Positions 17,201 through 23,963 of a stretch of 31,685 nt of DNA are shown here, piece after piece. Source of the stretch: Nanobdellota archaeon (GTDB taxonomy: Archaea; Nanobdellota; Nanobdellia; Pacearchaeales; GW2011-AR1); contig JAKLIN010000003.1 of NCBI GenBank assembly GCA_022709585.1, positions 1 through 31,685 of the forward strand, in the 5' to 3' direction. Numbering within the stretch: the first letter of the stretch is position 1; every line of letters begins with the position of its first letter. A model generated the notes under the pieces. The model worked only from the letters and a program-made list of their open reading frames with translations. It was not told the origin of the DNA and searched no databases. A program made the translations under genes and the position numbers.

Positions 17201-17545
17201 CATAACTGGAATTCTTCCGATTTCCACTGTTTCAGAATCAATTTGCTCATTTCTTTTAACACTTAATTCCAGATAAACAGGAGCAGAATAAGTTAAATTT
17301 CTTAATCTTGCTTCATAAGGCATAATTTGAGAAGTGCTTCCATCTGCTTCAGTTATTTGAGGTCTTCCGACGCTGATTTTGCCAAAGCTTATTTGGAATT
17401 CTTCATTTTCAATGCTTTCGGAAACTTCATTTACAATTTCCTGCATTCTTTTTTCAATAAAATCATTAAAAGAAGTAACATTGGATGAAACTAAAGAGTG
17501 TTCTTGAAGATATTTTTTTACAATCAAGTGTTTTTCTTTTGCCAT
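14288..17545 (-). CDS. rpoB: DNA-directed RNA polymerase second subunit B (unsplit)
   Basis: 1085 residues, one chain, unlike the B'/B'' split of many methanogens and haloarchaea. Conserved stretches are NGNERVMVMAEDLAENQPF, HYGRFCPVETPEGGEIGLRK (fork/active-site region), DGYNMEDALVFNKGS, FATAHGQKGVIG, and the C-terminal GRASGKIALLTRQPVEGR with GGALRLGEMEQQALVAHG. The C-terminal zinc site is CTKCGAIAIQDNIRN then CPICG. It forms the catalytic cleft with RpoA. ATG at 17545, 31 bases after rpoH, inside the rpoH-rpoB-rpoA-nusA-rps12-rps7 operon. Confidence 0.98.
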   Translation of the reverse strand: MAKEKHLIVKKYLQEHSLVSSNVTSFNDFIEKRMQEIVNEVSESIENEEFQISFGKISVGRPQITEADGSTSQIMPYEARLRNLTYSAPVYLELSVKRNEQIDSETVEIGRIPVMVKSKICNLSGLPKEELVSNYEDPLDPGGYFIINGNERVMVMAEDLAENQPFIEKDKKDSLTLRLFSLRGTYRIPVTISESKEGLLNVSFSRFRDIPAIVLLKALGLTKESEISQYIGKNTDSVIVNLYEFVNLATKEDAMMYIAEKTNLQGTKKEILDRVKQRIDSFLFPHIGQKKEDRIKKAVSLCKFIKQFLLAKENPKLITYKDHYANKRVRLSGDLLSSLFRVNLTILLRDVQYSLQKALKRKKFSSLRVISKSTLFTHRMESAIATGSWVGERSGITQNMDKTNYLAIISQLQRVASMLPSDQENFAARTLNPTHYGRFCPVETPEGGEIGLRKNLAILSRISTRVDLNEESFISELEKEGLVRDGFEGIDVFYNGRFIGTIKNSRAFVETLREKRRTGKLPVELSVRNYEEGESVLISTEPGRVLRPVIIADNGISKLTDEHLVQIEQGNLNWEGLITKGIIEYIDAAEEENALVAIYKEELTPEHTHLEIDSMDLFGVITGLVPYGNHNQSSRLNRGSKTQKQALGIYAANYLCRVDTDVSILQYPQRPIVRSFVYDTLNTYPAGQNLIVAIMTHDGYNMEDALVFNKGSIDRGVGRSFYFRPYTAVEMKYSGGLRDEILIPEKDSSGYRMESSYRFLESDGITYPEAEVFGGDVLIGKVSPPKFLSEAREISIKTRKESSVTMRQEERGIVEAIFITEDAEGNKIVQLKTRDPRIPEIGDKFATAHGQKGVIGALIPENDIPFTSRGIKPDVLFNPHGLPSRMTVGYLLELLAGKVGSLRGEIVDGTPFSGETKEELEEQLTSMGFRFDGKETMYNGVTGKKFEVKIFVGDIYYLKLKHMVGNKIHGRASGKIALLTRQPVEGRSRGGALRLGEMEQQALVAHGSSLLLKERYDSDKVVLNICTKCGAIAIQDNIRNKIVCPICGSEDAEPVEVSYAFKLLLEELQGLHIHTKFGLKNKYEQ

Positions 17546-17576
17546 GGTTTCTTAGTTATTCATCAATTTCCTAAAG

Positions 17577-17783
17577 TTAAACAACAACTCTGAAGTATTC
17601 TTCAATTTTGTCGCCTTCCTTCCTTTCAATCTTGATTACATCACCAACATTGCATCCTTCAGGCAATGCAGGATCCGTCGACAAAATCTTTGGAAGTTGA
17701 GCTTTAGATATATTTAATTCTGTGAGAAGCTTTTCAGAATCTTTCTCATTGAGTTTGAAATGTTTTGGTTGAAGGATATGCAT
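17577..17783 (-). CDS. rpoH: RNA polymerase subunit H (RPB5 C-terminal homologue)
   Basis: 68 residues, typical for archaeal RpoH, the small subunit equivalent to the C-terminal assembly domain of eukaryotic RPB5. Seen are the N-terminal HILQPKHFKL (usual form 'H.LVPKH..L'), the central LPKILSTDPA and the C-terminal GDVIKIERKEGDK with EYFRVVV. ATG at 17783, first gene of the polymerase operon. A BRE/TATA promoter lies about 80 bases upstream, giving a leader of about 50 bases. Confidence 0.95.
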   Translation of the reverse strand: MHILQPKHFKLNEKDSEKLLTELNISKAQLPKILSTDPALPEGCNVGDVIKIERKEGDKIEEYFRVVV

Positions 17784-17858
17784 TTGCTTTTTAGGAAGTT
17801 TTTAAAATTTTTGCCTAGTTCTCACAAACCAACTAGATAATGAAATCTACCAAAAATC

Positions 17859-17876
17859 CATTTAAAAAGGTTTCGG
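17859..17876 (-). promoter_or_regulatory. BRE/TATA promoter of the rpoH-rpoB-rpoA operon
   Basis: On the minus strand: CCCGAAACC (BRE) then TTTTTAAATGG (TATA). The predicted start is near 17838, so the message has a leader of about 50 bases. The remaining gap (17784-17959) holds nothing else I can support. Confidence 0.6.
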
Positions 17877-17959
17877 GTGGGCATTATTTCAAAAGAAATA
17901 CGATTTTTGAGTTTAAAAGGTTTGTTTTTTGCCTCTTTCCACTCAAATTGAATATTAAA

Positions 17960-18034
17960 TGGCCCCGATGGGATTTGAACCCACGACACCTGGATTAAAA
18001 GTCCAGTGCTCTAACCAGGCTGAGCTACGGAGCC
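17960..18034 (-). tRNA. tRNA-Lys (anticodon UUU)
   Basis: The minus strand folds as a full cloverleaf: acceptor GGCTCCG pairs with CGGGGCC (one G-U pair), D stem GCTC/GAGC, anticodon stem CTGGA/TCCAG with loop CTTTTAA (anticodon TTT), T stem GTGGG/CCCAT with loop TTCAAAT, discriminator A. CCA is not encoded and no intron is seen. It sits between the thioredoxin gene and the polymerase operon. Confidence 0.97.
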
Positions 18035-18056
18035 ATTAAAGAACATAAATATATTT

Positions 18057-18086
18057 CATTTAAAAAGTATTCTGTAGAATACTTTT
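18057..18086 (-). promoter_or_regulatory. tRNA-Lys TATA box overlapping an inverted repeat
   Basis: CTTTTTAAATG (minus strand, 18057-18067) lies about 28 bases before the tRNA 5' end and matches the core of the rpoH promoter. It overlaps a perfect 10-base inverted repeat, AAAAGTATTC at 18063-18072 and GAATACTTTT at 18077-18086, which could be the terminator hairpin of the thioredoxin gene or a symmetric BRE-like site. Confidence 0.5.
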
Positions 18087-18109
18087 ATAGTTTCTAACCA
18101 AAAATAAAA

Positions 18110-18445
18110 TTAAATTAAATTATCAATTCTACTTTCAAATTCTTCTTTGTTCATCGAACCTGTGAACTGTTCAACAATTTCTCCGTCTTTGAATAAGATG
18201 AATGTAGGGATAGAGCGAATTTCGAATTTTCTTGTTATCTCGGGGTTATCTTCAATATTGACTTTTCCGAATTTAACTTTGCCTTGAAATTCTTCTGCAA
18301 GTTCTTCAACAATTGGAGCCATCATAAGGCAAGGCATACACCATTCAGCGAAGAAGTCAACTAGTACAAATCCTTTATCTGTGTATTTTTCAAATTCGCC
18401 ATTTGTGAGTTCAGGCACAATTTCTCCAGTTATTTTCTTTGCCAT
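18110..18445 (-). CDS. trxA: thioredoxin
   Basis: 111 residues counted from the ATG at 18445; the frame stays open upstream to a TTG at 18469, but nothing supports that start. The redox motif is WCMPC (Cys36 and Cys39), with the cis-proline in SIPTF (Pro80), and the whole is one thioredoxin fold without signal peptide. Thioredoxins reduce protein disulfides in the cytoplasm; ribonucleotide reductase is a classic client, and an NrdJ gene lies a few genes away, so this is a plausible electron donor (inference). The WCMPC active site differs from the common WCGPC. It has a very clear BRE/TATA promoter at 18501-18522 and no Shine-Dalgarno sequence. Confidence 0.95.
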   Translation of the reverse strand: MAKKITGEIVPELTNGEFEKYTDKGFVLVDFFAEWCMPCLMMAPIVEELAEEFQGKVKFGKVNIEDNPEITRKFEIRSIPTFILFKDGEIVEQFTGSMNKEEFESRIDNLI

Positions 18446-18500
18446 TTTGTTTTTTTGTTGATTGTTCAATTAAGTTTAATTTACAAAATATCAAAACATG

Positions 18501-18528
18501 ATTTATAAAAGTTTTCCCGAAAACTTTT
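18501..18528 (-). promoter_or_regulatory. thioredoxin promoter with palindromic BRE/TATA
   Basis: The minus strand reads GAAAACTTTTATAAAT, a strong BRE/TATA about 60 bases before the ATG at 18445. The BRE half is one arm of a 22-base inverted repeat, AAAAGTTTTC at 18507-18516 and GAAAACTTTT at 18519-18528. It may double as the terminator of the deaminase gene. Confidence 0.6.
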
Positions 18529-18550
18529 AATGTTTTTTTCTTAATCTCAA

Positions 18551-19669
18551 TTAAATCTTACTTGCAGAAAAGTCCAAACAGACTGAATCGGTTTTTGGAG
18601 TGTATTGAGTGTATTTGACACCTGCCTGGTCAAACATTATCTTGGAAGCTTTTACAGGATCTGTTAAAGCGTATTTGTCAGATAAATAAAGAACTTGTTT
18701 TATCCCTGATTGAATTATTGCCTTAGCGCATTCGTTGCAAGGGAAAAGAGGAACATAAATTCTGCAGTTTTTCAAATCAGCATTTGCACTATTTAATATT
18801 GCATTTAATTCCGCATGACAAACATAAAGGTACTTTGTTTCTAAAGGATTTCCCTCTCGTGCCCAAGGAAGTTTTTCGTCTGAGCATCCGATTGGAAATC
18901 CATTGTATCCAATTCCTGCGATTTTATTTTCCGGTGTGACAATGCAAGCTCCGACTTGTGTTCCAGGATCTTTGCTTCTTTTTGCAGAAAGCAATGCAAT
19001 TCCCATGAAATAATCGTCCCAAGAAATGTAGCCTTCTCTTTTTGTTACAGAGGTTTTTTGAGTCTCTGTGTTTGTAGGATTTTCTTTTTTTATTTCCTTA
19101 ATTTTAAGTGGTTCCTCTTTAAATCCAATATGTTCCAAAAGAAGATTAATGTCGTTCTCTAAATCGTCCATATTTCCATTATTGAGAATTGTAACATCTG
19201 CAAGCTGAATGCAATTTTTTAGATTTTGTTTTGTAGGATCAGCTGAAAACATTTCGTTTTGTTCATCAAGCATAAACTGTTCAAAACTTACATTGTCTGT
19301 TGGCCCGTTTCTTTGCTTCACCCTTTCGTATCTTAATTGAGCATCAGCATCAACAGCGATTAAAAAGAAATTTCCCTTTCTTCTCAAAGCCATAATTTCC
19401 CCAACCGTTCGCAAGCTTTCAATAACTGCATTTCCTTCTTGTCTAAGCGCTTTTTCAAAAAGTTGTTCAGCAATATAACTGCTAGTATTGAGGTATCTCA
19501 ATTGATTTCCAACAGAAATTAAGCTTTCTCTACTTACACTCATGCCTCTTCTTACAATTTCTTCAGAAATAAAATCTCTAGCAGAATAATGTGTGAAACC
19601 TTTCTTTTTCAAAAATTCAACAACAGTGCCTTTTCCAGCACCATTTGTTCCGGTTAATCCGATAATCAT
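18551..19669 (-). CDS. P-loop nucleotide kinase fused to dCMP deaminase
   Basis: 372 residues in two domains. Residues 1-185 are a P-loop kinase-like domain with GTNGAGKGT at 6-14, followed by patterns such as VIESLRTVGE and FFLIAVDAD typical of dephospho-CoA/nucleotide-kinase-like proteins. A linker rich in Lys/Thr (190-210) leads to a zinc-dependent deoxycytidylate deaminase: SWDDYFMGIALLSAKRSKDP, HAELNAI (His285, Glu287) and PCNEC (Cys311, Cys314). The deaminase makes dUMP from dCMP, the start of dTTP synthesis. The kinase half keeps its Walker A motif, so it may be active or may regulate the deaminase; its substrate is unknown. A kinase-like extension is also known on fungal dCMP deaminase (Dcd1). 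ATG at 19669, 65 bases downstream of the membrane protein gene. Confidence 0.92.
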   Translation of the reverse strand: MIIGLTGTNGAGKGTVVEFLKKKGFTHYSARDFISEEIVRRGMSVSRESLISVGNQLRYLNTSSYIAEQLFEKALRQEGNAVIESLRTVGEIMALRRKGNFFLIAVDADAQLRYERVKQRNGPTDNVSFEQFMLDEQNEMFSADPTKQNLKNCIQLADVTILNNGNMDDLENDINLLLEHIGFKEEPLKIKEIKKENPTNTETQKTSVTKREGYISWDDYFMGIALLSAKRSKDPGTQVGACIVTPENKIAGIGYNGFPIGCSDEKLPWAREGNPLETKYLYVCHAELNAILNSANADLKNCRIYVPLFPCNECAKAIIQSGIKQVLYLSDKYALTDPVKASKIMFDQAGVKYTQYTPKTDSVCLDFSASKI

Positions 19670-19692
19670 AATATTTTTTGTTTTAGTTTATT

Positions 19693-19708
19693 TATAATAA
19701 TTATTATA
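19693..19708 (-). promoter_or_regulatory. AT-rich palindrome and TATA box of the deaminase gene
   Basis: A perfect 16-base palindrome, TATAATAATTATTATA, starts 24 bases before the ATG at 19669. On the minus strand it includes TTATTATAAAT at the distance of a leaderless TATA box. The base composition makes chance palindromes common here. Confidence 0.35.
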
Positions 19709-19734
19709 CTGTTTTCCATTAATTAAATCAGTCT

Positions 19735-20007
19735 TTATTGAATAAATGTGAAAAGCAGTTTGTACAAAAACCAGCCGAGGGCAATGTAATAAAAAAAGCT
19801 CGAGAAGTGGAATAGTACAACAAAGAGTATGTACACTCCTATAACCGAGTCAAGTATGCTCATTATATCTCTAAAAAGCAGTCCTTTCAGGATAAGATAA
19901 CCTGCAGACATAACTAAAAGTTGAGTGAGAAATACGACATTAAGCTGAGCTAAAGTTAAGGCAAACAATGCAATCAAATCCAATCCCATTAAAATCCAAA
20001 CAAGCAT
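19735..20007 (-). CDS. small integral membrane protein
   Basis: About 90 residues, nearly all hydrophobic, with three to four predicted membrane helices (around LVWILMGLDLIALFALTL, TQLLVMSAGYLILKGLL, SVIGVYILFVVLFHF and YYIALGWFLYKLLF). I chose the ATG at 20007 because it lies one base after the cobO stop; an in-frame ATG at 20046 would give 103 residues and a 38-base overlap with cobO. The position directly behind cobO suggests translational coupling and possibly a link to corrinoid handling, but no transporter family is recognised and the function is unknown. Confidence 0.75.
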   Translation of the reverse strand: MLVWILMGLDLIALFALTLAQLNVVFLTQLLVMSAGYLILKGLLFRDIMSILDSVIGVYILFVVLFHFSSFFYYIALGWFLYKLLFTFIQ

Positions 20008-20008
20008 T

Positions 20009-20530
20009 TTAAAATTCAATACCCTCCCTTGCGTCAATTCCTTCATCAAAAGGATGCTTTATTTTTTTAACTTCTGAAACATAATCTGCTAGTGCAAGTA
20101 TAGAATTAGGGATATCTCTTCCAGTAAGCACGAGTTCAGTGTTTTTAGGTTTGTTTTTCACAATCTCAACAGCAAATTCTTCATTTATTAATCCTTGTTT
20201 TATTCCCGGCCCGATTTCATCAATTAAAACAACATCATATTTCTCAATATCATGGAGCGCACTATCTAAAAAAATCTTCAATTCATTTTTTAGTCCCTCC
20301 ACTTCTTCTGGGGTGTATTCCTTGAAAAAAGGATGTGCAGGTTTAAACTGAAGATAATCTATTTTGGATTTTTCAAGAAAAAATTGCTCCCCCGTGTCTC
20401 TTTTGAAAAGCTGAATAACTTTAACACTTAATCCTCTTCCAAGTGAACGAATCAGCAGCCCCATTGCCATGGAAGTTTTGCCTTTTCCATCGCCAACATA
20501 AACATGGACAAGCCCTAAATCTTGTTTCAT
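20009..20530 (-). CDS. cobO: cob(I)alamin adenosyltransferase, CobO/BtuR type
   Basis: 173 residues, the usual size for the CobA/CobO/BtuR family. The enzyme transfers the adenosyl group of ATP to reduced cobalamin, giving adenosylcobalamin. The P-loop-like motif is GDGKGKTS at 13-20; VVLIDEIG is the Walker B-like strand, and the family C-terminus is clear: ELVLTGRDIP, LADYVSEV and KHPFDEGIDAREGIEF. No other corrinoid synthesis gene is visible, so the cell probably salvages corrinoids and adenosylates them for the NrdJ encoded just upstream. ATG at 20530, preceded by a TATA box and an inverted repeat that spans the predicted transcription start. Confidence 0.95.
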   Translation of the reverse strand: MKQDLGLVHVYVGDGKGKTSMAMGLLIRSLGRGLSVKVIQLFKRDTGEQFFLEKSKIDYLQFKPAHPFFKEYTPEEVEGLKNELKIFLDSALHDIEKYDVVLIDEIGPGIKQGLINEEFAVEIVKNKPKNTELVLTGRDIPNSILALADYVSEVKKIKHPFDEGIDAREGIEF

Positions 20531-20535
20531 TTTAA

Positions 20536-20559
20536 TCTAATTGAAGTTGTACAATTAGA
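20536..20559. promoter_or_regulatory. inverted repeat at the predicted cobO transcription start
   Basis: Perfect 8-base arms TCTAATTG and CAATTAGA separated by 8 bases. With the TATA box at 20571-20580 the start point is expected near 20550, within the repeat centre. This is the place for a repressor operator; no cobalamin riboswitch-like structure is visible. Confidence 0.45.
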
Positions 20560-20570
20560 ATTGTTCAAAA

Positions 20571-20580
20571 CTTTATAAGA
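20571..20580 (-). promoter_or_regulatory. TATA box of cobO
   Basis: TCTTATAAAG on the minus strand, about 45 bases before the ATG at 20530, giving a leader of about 20 bases. Confidence 0.5.
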
Positions 20581-20582
20581 AT

Positions 20583-20641
20583 TATTATAATAAAAAATAA
20601 AAAAGAAAAAAATGAGAAATCGAGAATTATTTAGAATTCTC
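20583..20641 (-). terminator. hairpin plus T-tracts ending the nrdJ/small-protein transcript
   Basis: Arms GAGAATT (20622-20628) and AATTCTC (20635-20641) form a 7-base stem over the stop codon of the small gene. On the minus strand several T-runs follow (ATTTTTTTC, TTTTTTATTTTTTA), a typical archaeal termination region ahead of the cobO promoter. Confidence 0.5.
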
Positions 20642-20767
20642 TATAGCGTATGAAATAAGATTTCTTAAGAACCAAGCACTGCCCAGAGTAAAAACATTCA
20701 CTATAATGTAAAAAATATACCAAACCAGGTTATCTGCTTTATACTCTCTAGCTTTTTTTGTTGCCAT
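20627..20767 (-). CDS. 46-residue single-span membrane protein
   Basis: A short frame starting with ATG at 20767 behind a strong Shine-Dalgarno sequence (GGAGGT, 20772-20777, spaced 4-5 bases), which makes it very likely real. The product begins with basic MATKKAREYKADN, then a hydrophobic stretch WYIFYIIVNVFTLGSAWFL (16-34), and a short polar tail ending AIENSK: one membrane helix, probably with the basic end in the cytoplasm. It lies 78 bases after nrdJ and before the nrdJ-side terminator. It matches no family I can name. Confidence 0.75.
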   Translation of the reverse strand: MATKKAREYKADNLVWYIFYIIVNVFTLGSAWFLRNLISYAIENSK

Positions 20768-20845
20768 CTTAACCTCCGTTTAAGATAATATGCAAAAGAG
20801 TTTTAAAAAGGTTTGGAAACCCTCGGAAAATAGTTACAATGAAAA

Positions 20846-23437
20846 TTACGAGCACTTGCTGTATCCGCAATCAAAACAAGTTGGTTCAGAGCATCCGGAA
20901 ACCATTCCAACATTAGAACTGAAGCATTTTGAGCAATACAAATGCCCTTTTTCTTTTGGAATAACTTGGTCAATAGATTTGGCAGTTTCTTGTTTTTGAG
21001 AATTATTCACAAATCCTGTTGCAATTCCATGATTATTTCCATTAGGAGTGTTTATTCCGATAGGCGAGCCAATTGTTCCGTTGGGAATGTTATTTCCATT
21101 TCCTTCTGCAGGAACAAGTTTTCCTGTTTTGATTAAATGATTTTTCAAAGCAACAGAGATTGCATGAGGAATAGAATCAATTCTATTTTTTCCAAATCCG
21201 TATGGGCTTTCAGATTTAACTGAGTTCAAATGTTTTAGCACTCTTACAGGGTCTCCTCCAAATTCAAAGTATTTTGAAAGGATAATTGCAAGAGCTGTTG
21301 ACAAGCCAGAAATTTCTGTTCCAGCAGGAGTTATATTCACAAAAACTTTTGTTGGCCCTTCTTCAGTATAGTTTATATGAATATGAACAGGCCCGTGCCC
21401 TGTTTGAATTAAATAATAATCTGAAAATTCAGGCAAATCTTTTTTCTCTTCTTTCTTTTTTTCTTTAGGAGAATCTTTTATATTAAGAACTTGAAATTGT
21501 TTGCTTCCGTCTCTGTAAACAGTCACACCTTTCGCGCCGTTTTCATAAGCAAGCATGTAAACTTTTTCAACGTCATCAGCAGTTGCTTCATTTCTCAAAT
21601 TAACGGTTTTTGAAACAGCATTGTCTGTATATTTTTGGAATGCACACTGAGTTAAAACATGCTCTTCAGGGCTTAAATCATGAGCTGTTAAAAATAATCT
21701 TTGAATTCTTTCCGGAACTTCTTTTATTCCTAAAAGTGTTTTGTGATTATTGCTAATTTTAGTGTAAAGTTCTTCTTTAGTTAATCCGAAATATCTGTTC
21801 TCTTTCGCTATTTTATCAAAAAGAGGATTTACTTCAAAGAATGTGTCTTCTTTTTTTGGAGTTTCATTTCTTTTTAGTGCATCAATTCCCGCAGCGTTAT
21901 ATCTAACATAAGCTACTGCAAAGAAAGGTTCAATTCCAGCTCCTTGCAAACCTGCGGTTATTCCAATTGTTCCTGTTGGCGCAATTGTTGTTCTGGCTGA
22001 ATTTCTTGGGAATGCTTCTTTACCTTTGAAATGTTCTCCAGATTTGTCATAAATTGAATTTTTCCAAGCAGGGAAGACTCCTCGCGATTCAGCAAGTTTT
22101 TCAGAAGCATGCAAAGATTCTTCATTAATAAATTTCATAAGCTCTTCTGCTTTTCTCAAAGAATCGCGCGAACCGTAAGGAATTCCAAGCAAAACCAAAG
22201 ATTCTGCCCAGCCCATTATTCCAAGCCCAATTCTTCTTGTTTTTTTAGCCATCTCTTCGATTTGTGGAAGAGGATAATCATTTACATCAATAACATTATC
22301 CAAGAAATGAATTGAATCATGAACGCATTCTTTCAGGGATGCATAATCAAAATCACTTCCATCTTTCTTAACGAATTTTGAAAGATTAATTGAACCTAAA
22401 TTACAGGGTTCATAAGGAAGAAGTGGCTGTTCTCCGCAAGGATTTGTCGACTCAATCTCCCCCAAGTTCGGAGTGGGGTTGCTCATAGTATTATTTATTC
22501 GGTCAATAAGGATTATTCCTGGGTCTCCTGTTTCCCAAGCGCCATGAACTAATTTTTTCCAAACATCGCGTGCGTTTAATGTTCCAACAACTTGCTTGTC
22601 TCTTGGATTTATTAATTCGTAATCTTCATTATTTTTCACTGCATTCATGAATTTGTCATCAATTGTAACAGAAATATTGAAGTTTTCCATCACTCCTTGT
22701 GTTTTTTTCATATCAATAAAATCTAAAATATTGGGATGAGTATAATGTAGAATTCCCATGTTCGCACCTCTTCTTGTTCCACCTTGTTTTACTACTTCTG
22801 TGGATTTGTCAAAAATTTGCATAAATGAAAGAGGGCCAGATGAAATTCCTTTTGTTGTTTTAACAACATCATTTGAAGGACGAAGACGTGAGAATGAGAA
22901 TCCTGTTCCGCCTCCGCTTTTATGGATGAGTGCCATATTTGTAACAGCTCCGTAAATTCCTTCAATAGAATCTTCAACAGGCAGAACATAGCAAGCACTA
23001 AGCTGTTGCAAGTCTCTTCCTGCATTCATTAATGTTGGAGAATTTGGAAGGAATTTGAGATTTGAAAGCATTTCATAAAATCTTTTTTCAGTTTCAACGA
23101 TTATTTCAGGGTTTCTTTTATTTGCAGATTCCATAGCATCAACAAATCTTTTGAAATTTTGATGAAGCTGGTCTTGGGTTGTTAATCCGTTGTGAAGAAG
23201 ATATGTTGTGTAAACTTTTCCATTGAAATCATGCAGCATCTTTTTGTAGTTCAATCCCGCAAAAATTTCATCTTTATTTATTTGTTCAGAATGGATTAAA
23301 TCTCCGAGAGCAATATTATGGCAGACATTATGCAACCAGTCTTCAACTGTTGGCGAATTTCTCAAATACTTGTCTTTAATAACCTTAATTTGATTTTCGC
23401 TTAAATCGAGATTTGTTATCTTGTTTGCCTCTTCCAT
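20846..23437 (-). CDS. nrdJ: adenosylcobalamin-dependent ribonucleotide reductase (class II)
   Basis: 863 residues. It reduces ribonucleotides to deoxyribonucleotides with adenosylcobalamin as radical source. Visible catalytic residues: Cys149 (SACYV) and Cys345 (EPCNLGS) as the redox pair, and the radical-site triad N332/C334/E336 in NPCGEQ. Other family stretches are SGGGTGFSFSRLRP, QGGTRRGANMG, WETGDPGI and SARTTIAPTGTIG. Residues about 675-775 look like the TSCPD domain (GHGPVHIHINY, PAGTEISGLSTALAI), and the C-terminus is Cys-rich (CSKC, CSEPTCFDCGYSKCS), able to bind zinc or pass electrons. There is no ATP-cone at the N-terminus. ATG at 23437; nrdR lies 62 bases upstream. Confidence 0.96.
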   Translation of the reverse strand: MEEANKITNLDLSENQIKVIKDKYLRNSPTVEDWLHNVCHNIALGDLIHSEQINKDEIFAGLNYKKMLHDFNGKVYTTYLLHNGLTTQDQLHQNFKRFVDAMESANKRNPEIIVETEKRFYEMLSNLKFLPNSPTLMNAGRDLQQLSACYVLPVEDSIEGIYGAVTNMALIHKSGGGTGFSFSRLRPSNDVVKTTKGISSGPLSFMQIFDKSTEVVKQGGTRRGANMGILHYTHPNILDFIDMKKTQGVMENFNISVTIDDKFMNAVKNNEDYELINPRDKQVVGTLNARDVWKKLVHGAWETGDPGIILIDRINNTMSNPTPNLGEIESTNPCGEQPLLPYEPCNLGSINLSKFVKKDGSDFDYASLKECVHDSIHFLDNVIDVNDYPLPQIEEMAKKTRRIGLGIMGWAESLVLLGIPYGSRDSLRKAEELMKFINEESLHASEKLAESRGVFPAWKNSIYDKSGEHFKGKEAFPRNSARTTIAPTGTIGITAGLQGAGIEPFFAVAYVRYNAAGIDALKRNETPKKEDTFFEVNPLFDKIAKENRYFGLTKEELYTKISNNHKTLLGIKEVPERIQRLFLTAHDLSPEEHVLTQCAFQKYTDNAVSKTVNLRNEATADDVEKVYMLAYENGAKGVTVYRDGSKQFQVLNIKDSPKEKKKEEKKDLPEFSDYYLIQTGHGPVHIHINYTEEGPTKVFVNITPAGTEISGLSTALAIILSKYFEFGGDPVRVLKHLNSVKSESPYGFGKNRIDSIPHAISVALKNHLIKTGKLVPAEGNGNNIPNGTIGSPIGINTPNGNNHGIATGFVNNSQKQETAKSIDQVIPKEKGHLYCSKCFSSNVGMVSGCSEPTCFDCGYSKCS

Positions 23438-23499
23438 TTTGTTTTTTGTGTGTATGTGTTTTTAATGTTTTGTTTAGTTTATTATGTGCTTTTAAGAGA

Positions 23500-23940
23500 T
23501 TACTTCAAAGATTTTATTTCTCTGTTGAAATCTTTTAAGTCTTTGAAATCTCTATACACTGACGCGAATCTTATATAAGCAATATTGTCCACTGCTTTGA
23601 TTTTTTTCATTACAATCTCCCCGATTGTTGAGCTCTTCACTTCCTTTTCGCCTTTTTTTCTGAGTTCTTCTTCAATTTCATTTATCATCTTGTCAATTCT
23701 TTCTTGTGATACCGGGCGTTTTTCAAATGCTCTTTCAATTCCGCGCTCTAACTTCTCTCTTTGGAATTTTTGCCTGCTCCCATCTTTTTTTATCACCCAA
23801 AGTTCTCCTTTTTCAATGCGTTCGTAGGTTGTGAACCTTTTTTTGCATTTCAAGCACTCTCTTCGCCTTCTTATTTCCTCAGGAAGGTTTCGTTTATTGG
23901 TAACTTTTGAGCTTTTATTTGAACAATATGGGCATTTCAT
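23500..23940 (-). CDS. nrdR: transcriptional repressor NrdR
   Basis: 146 residues: an N-terminal zinc ribbon (MKCPYC, then CLKCKKRFTTYER) and an ATP-cone (VIKKDGSRQKFQREKLERGIERAF onward) that senses ATP/dATP. NrdR represses ribonucleotide reductase genes when dATP is high. I placed the start at ATG 23940, which gives the canonical MKCP opening; a TTG at 23949 would add three residues. The linker between the first CxxC and the RRRREC segment differs from the bacterial form. It directly precedes nrdJ, its expected target. NrdR is common in bacteria and patchy in archaea, so transfer from bacteria in the past is possible. An inverted repeat sits between its TATA box and predicted start. Confidence 0.94.
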   Translation of the reverse strand: MKCPYCSNKSSKVTNKRNLPEEIRRRRECLKCKKRFTTYERIEKGELWVIKKDGSRQKFQREKLERGIERAFEKRPVSQERIDKMINEIEEELRKKGEKEVKSSTIGEIVMKKIKAVDNIAYIRFASVYRDFKDLKDFNREIKSLK

Positions 23941-23963
23941 TATATACAACCTATTGTACTTTG

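Noticed and set aside
18445..18469. TTG-initiated longer form of thioredoxin
   Set aside because: The extra residues NNQQKNK have no family match and the ATG at 18445 gives the normal length.
20531..20580. Cobalamin riboswitch ahead of cobO
   Set aside because: The leader is too short and contains only a simple inverted repeat.
23941..23949. TTG start for NrdR three codons upstream
   Set aside because: The ATG at 23940 yields the canonical MKCP opening of NrdR.
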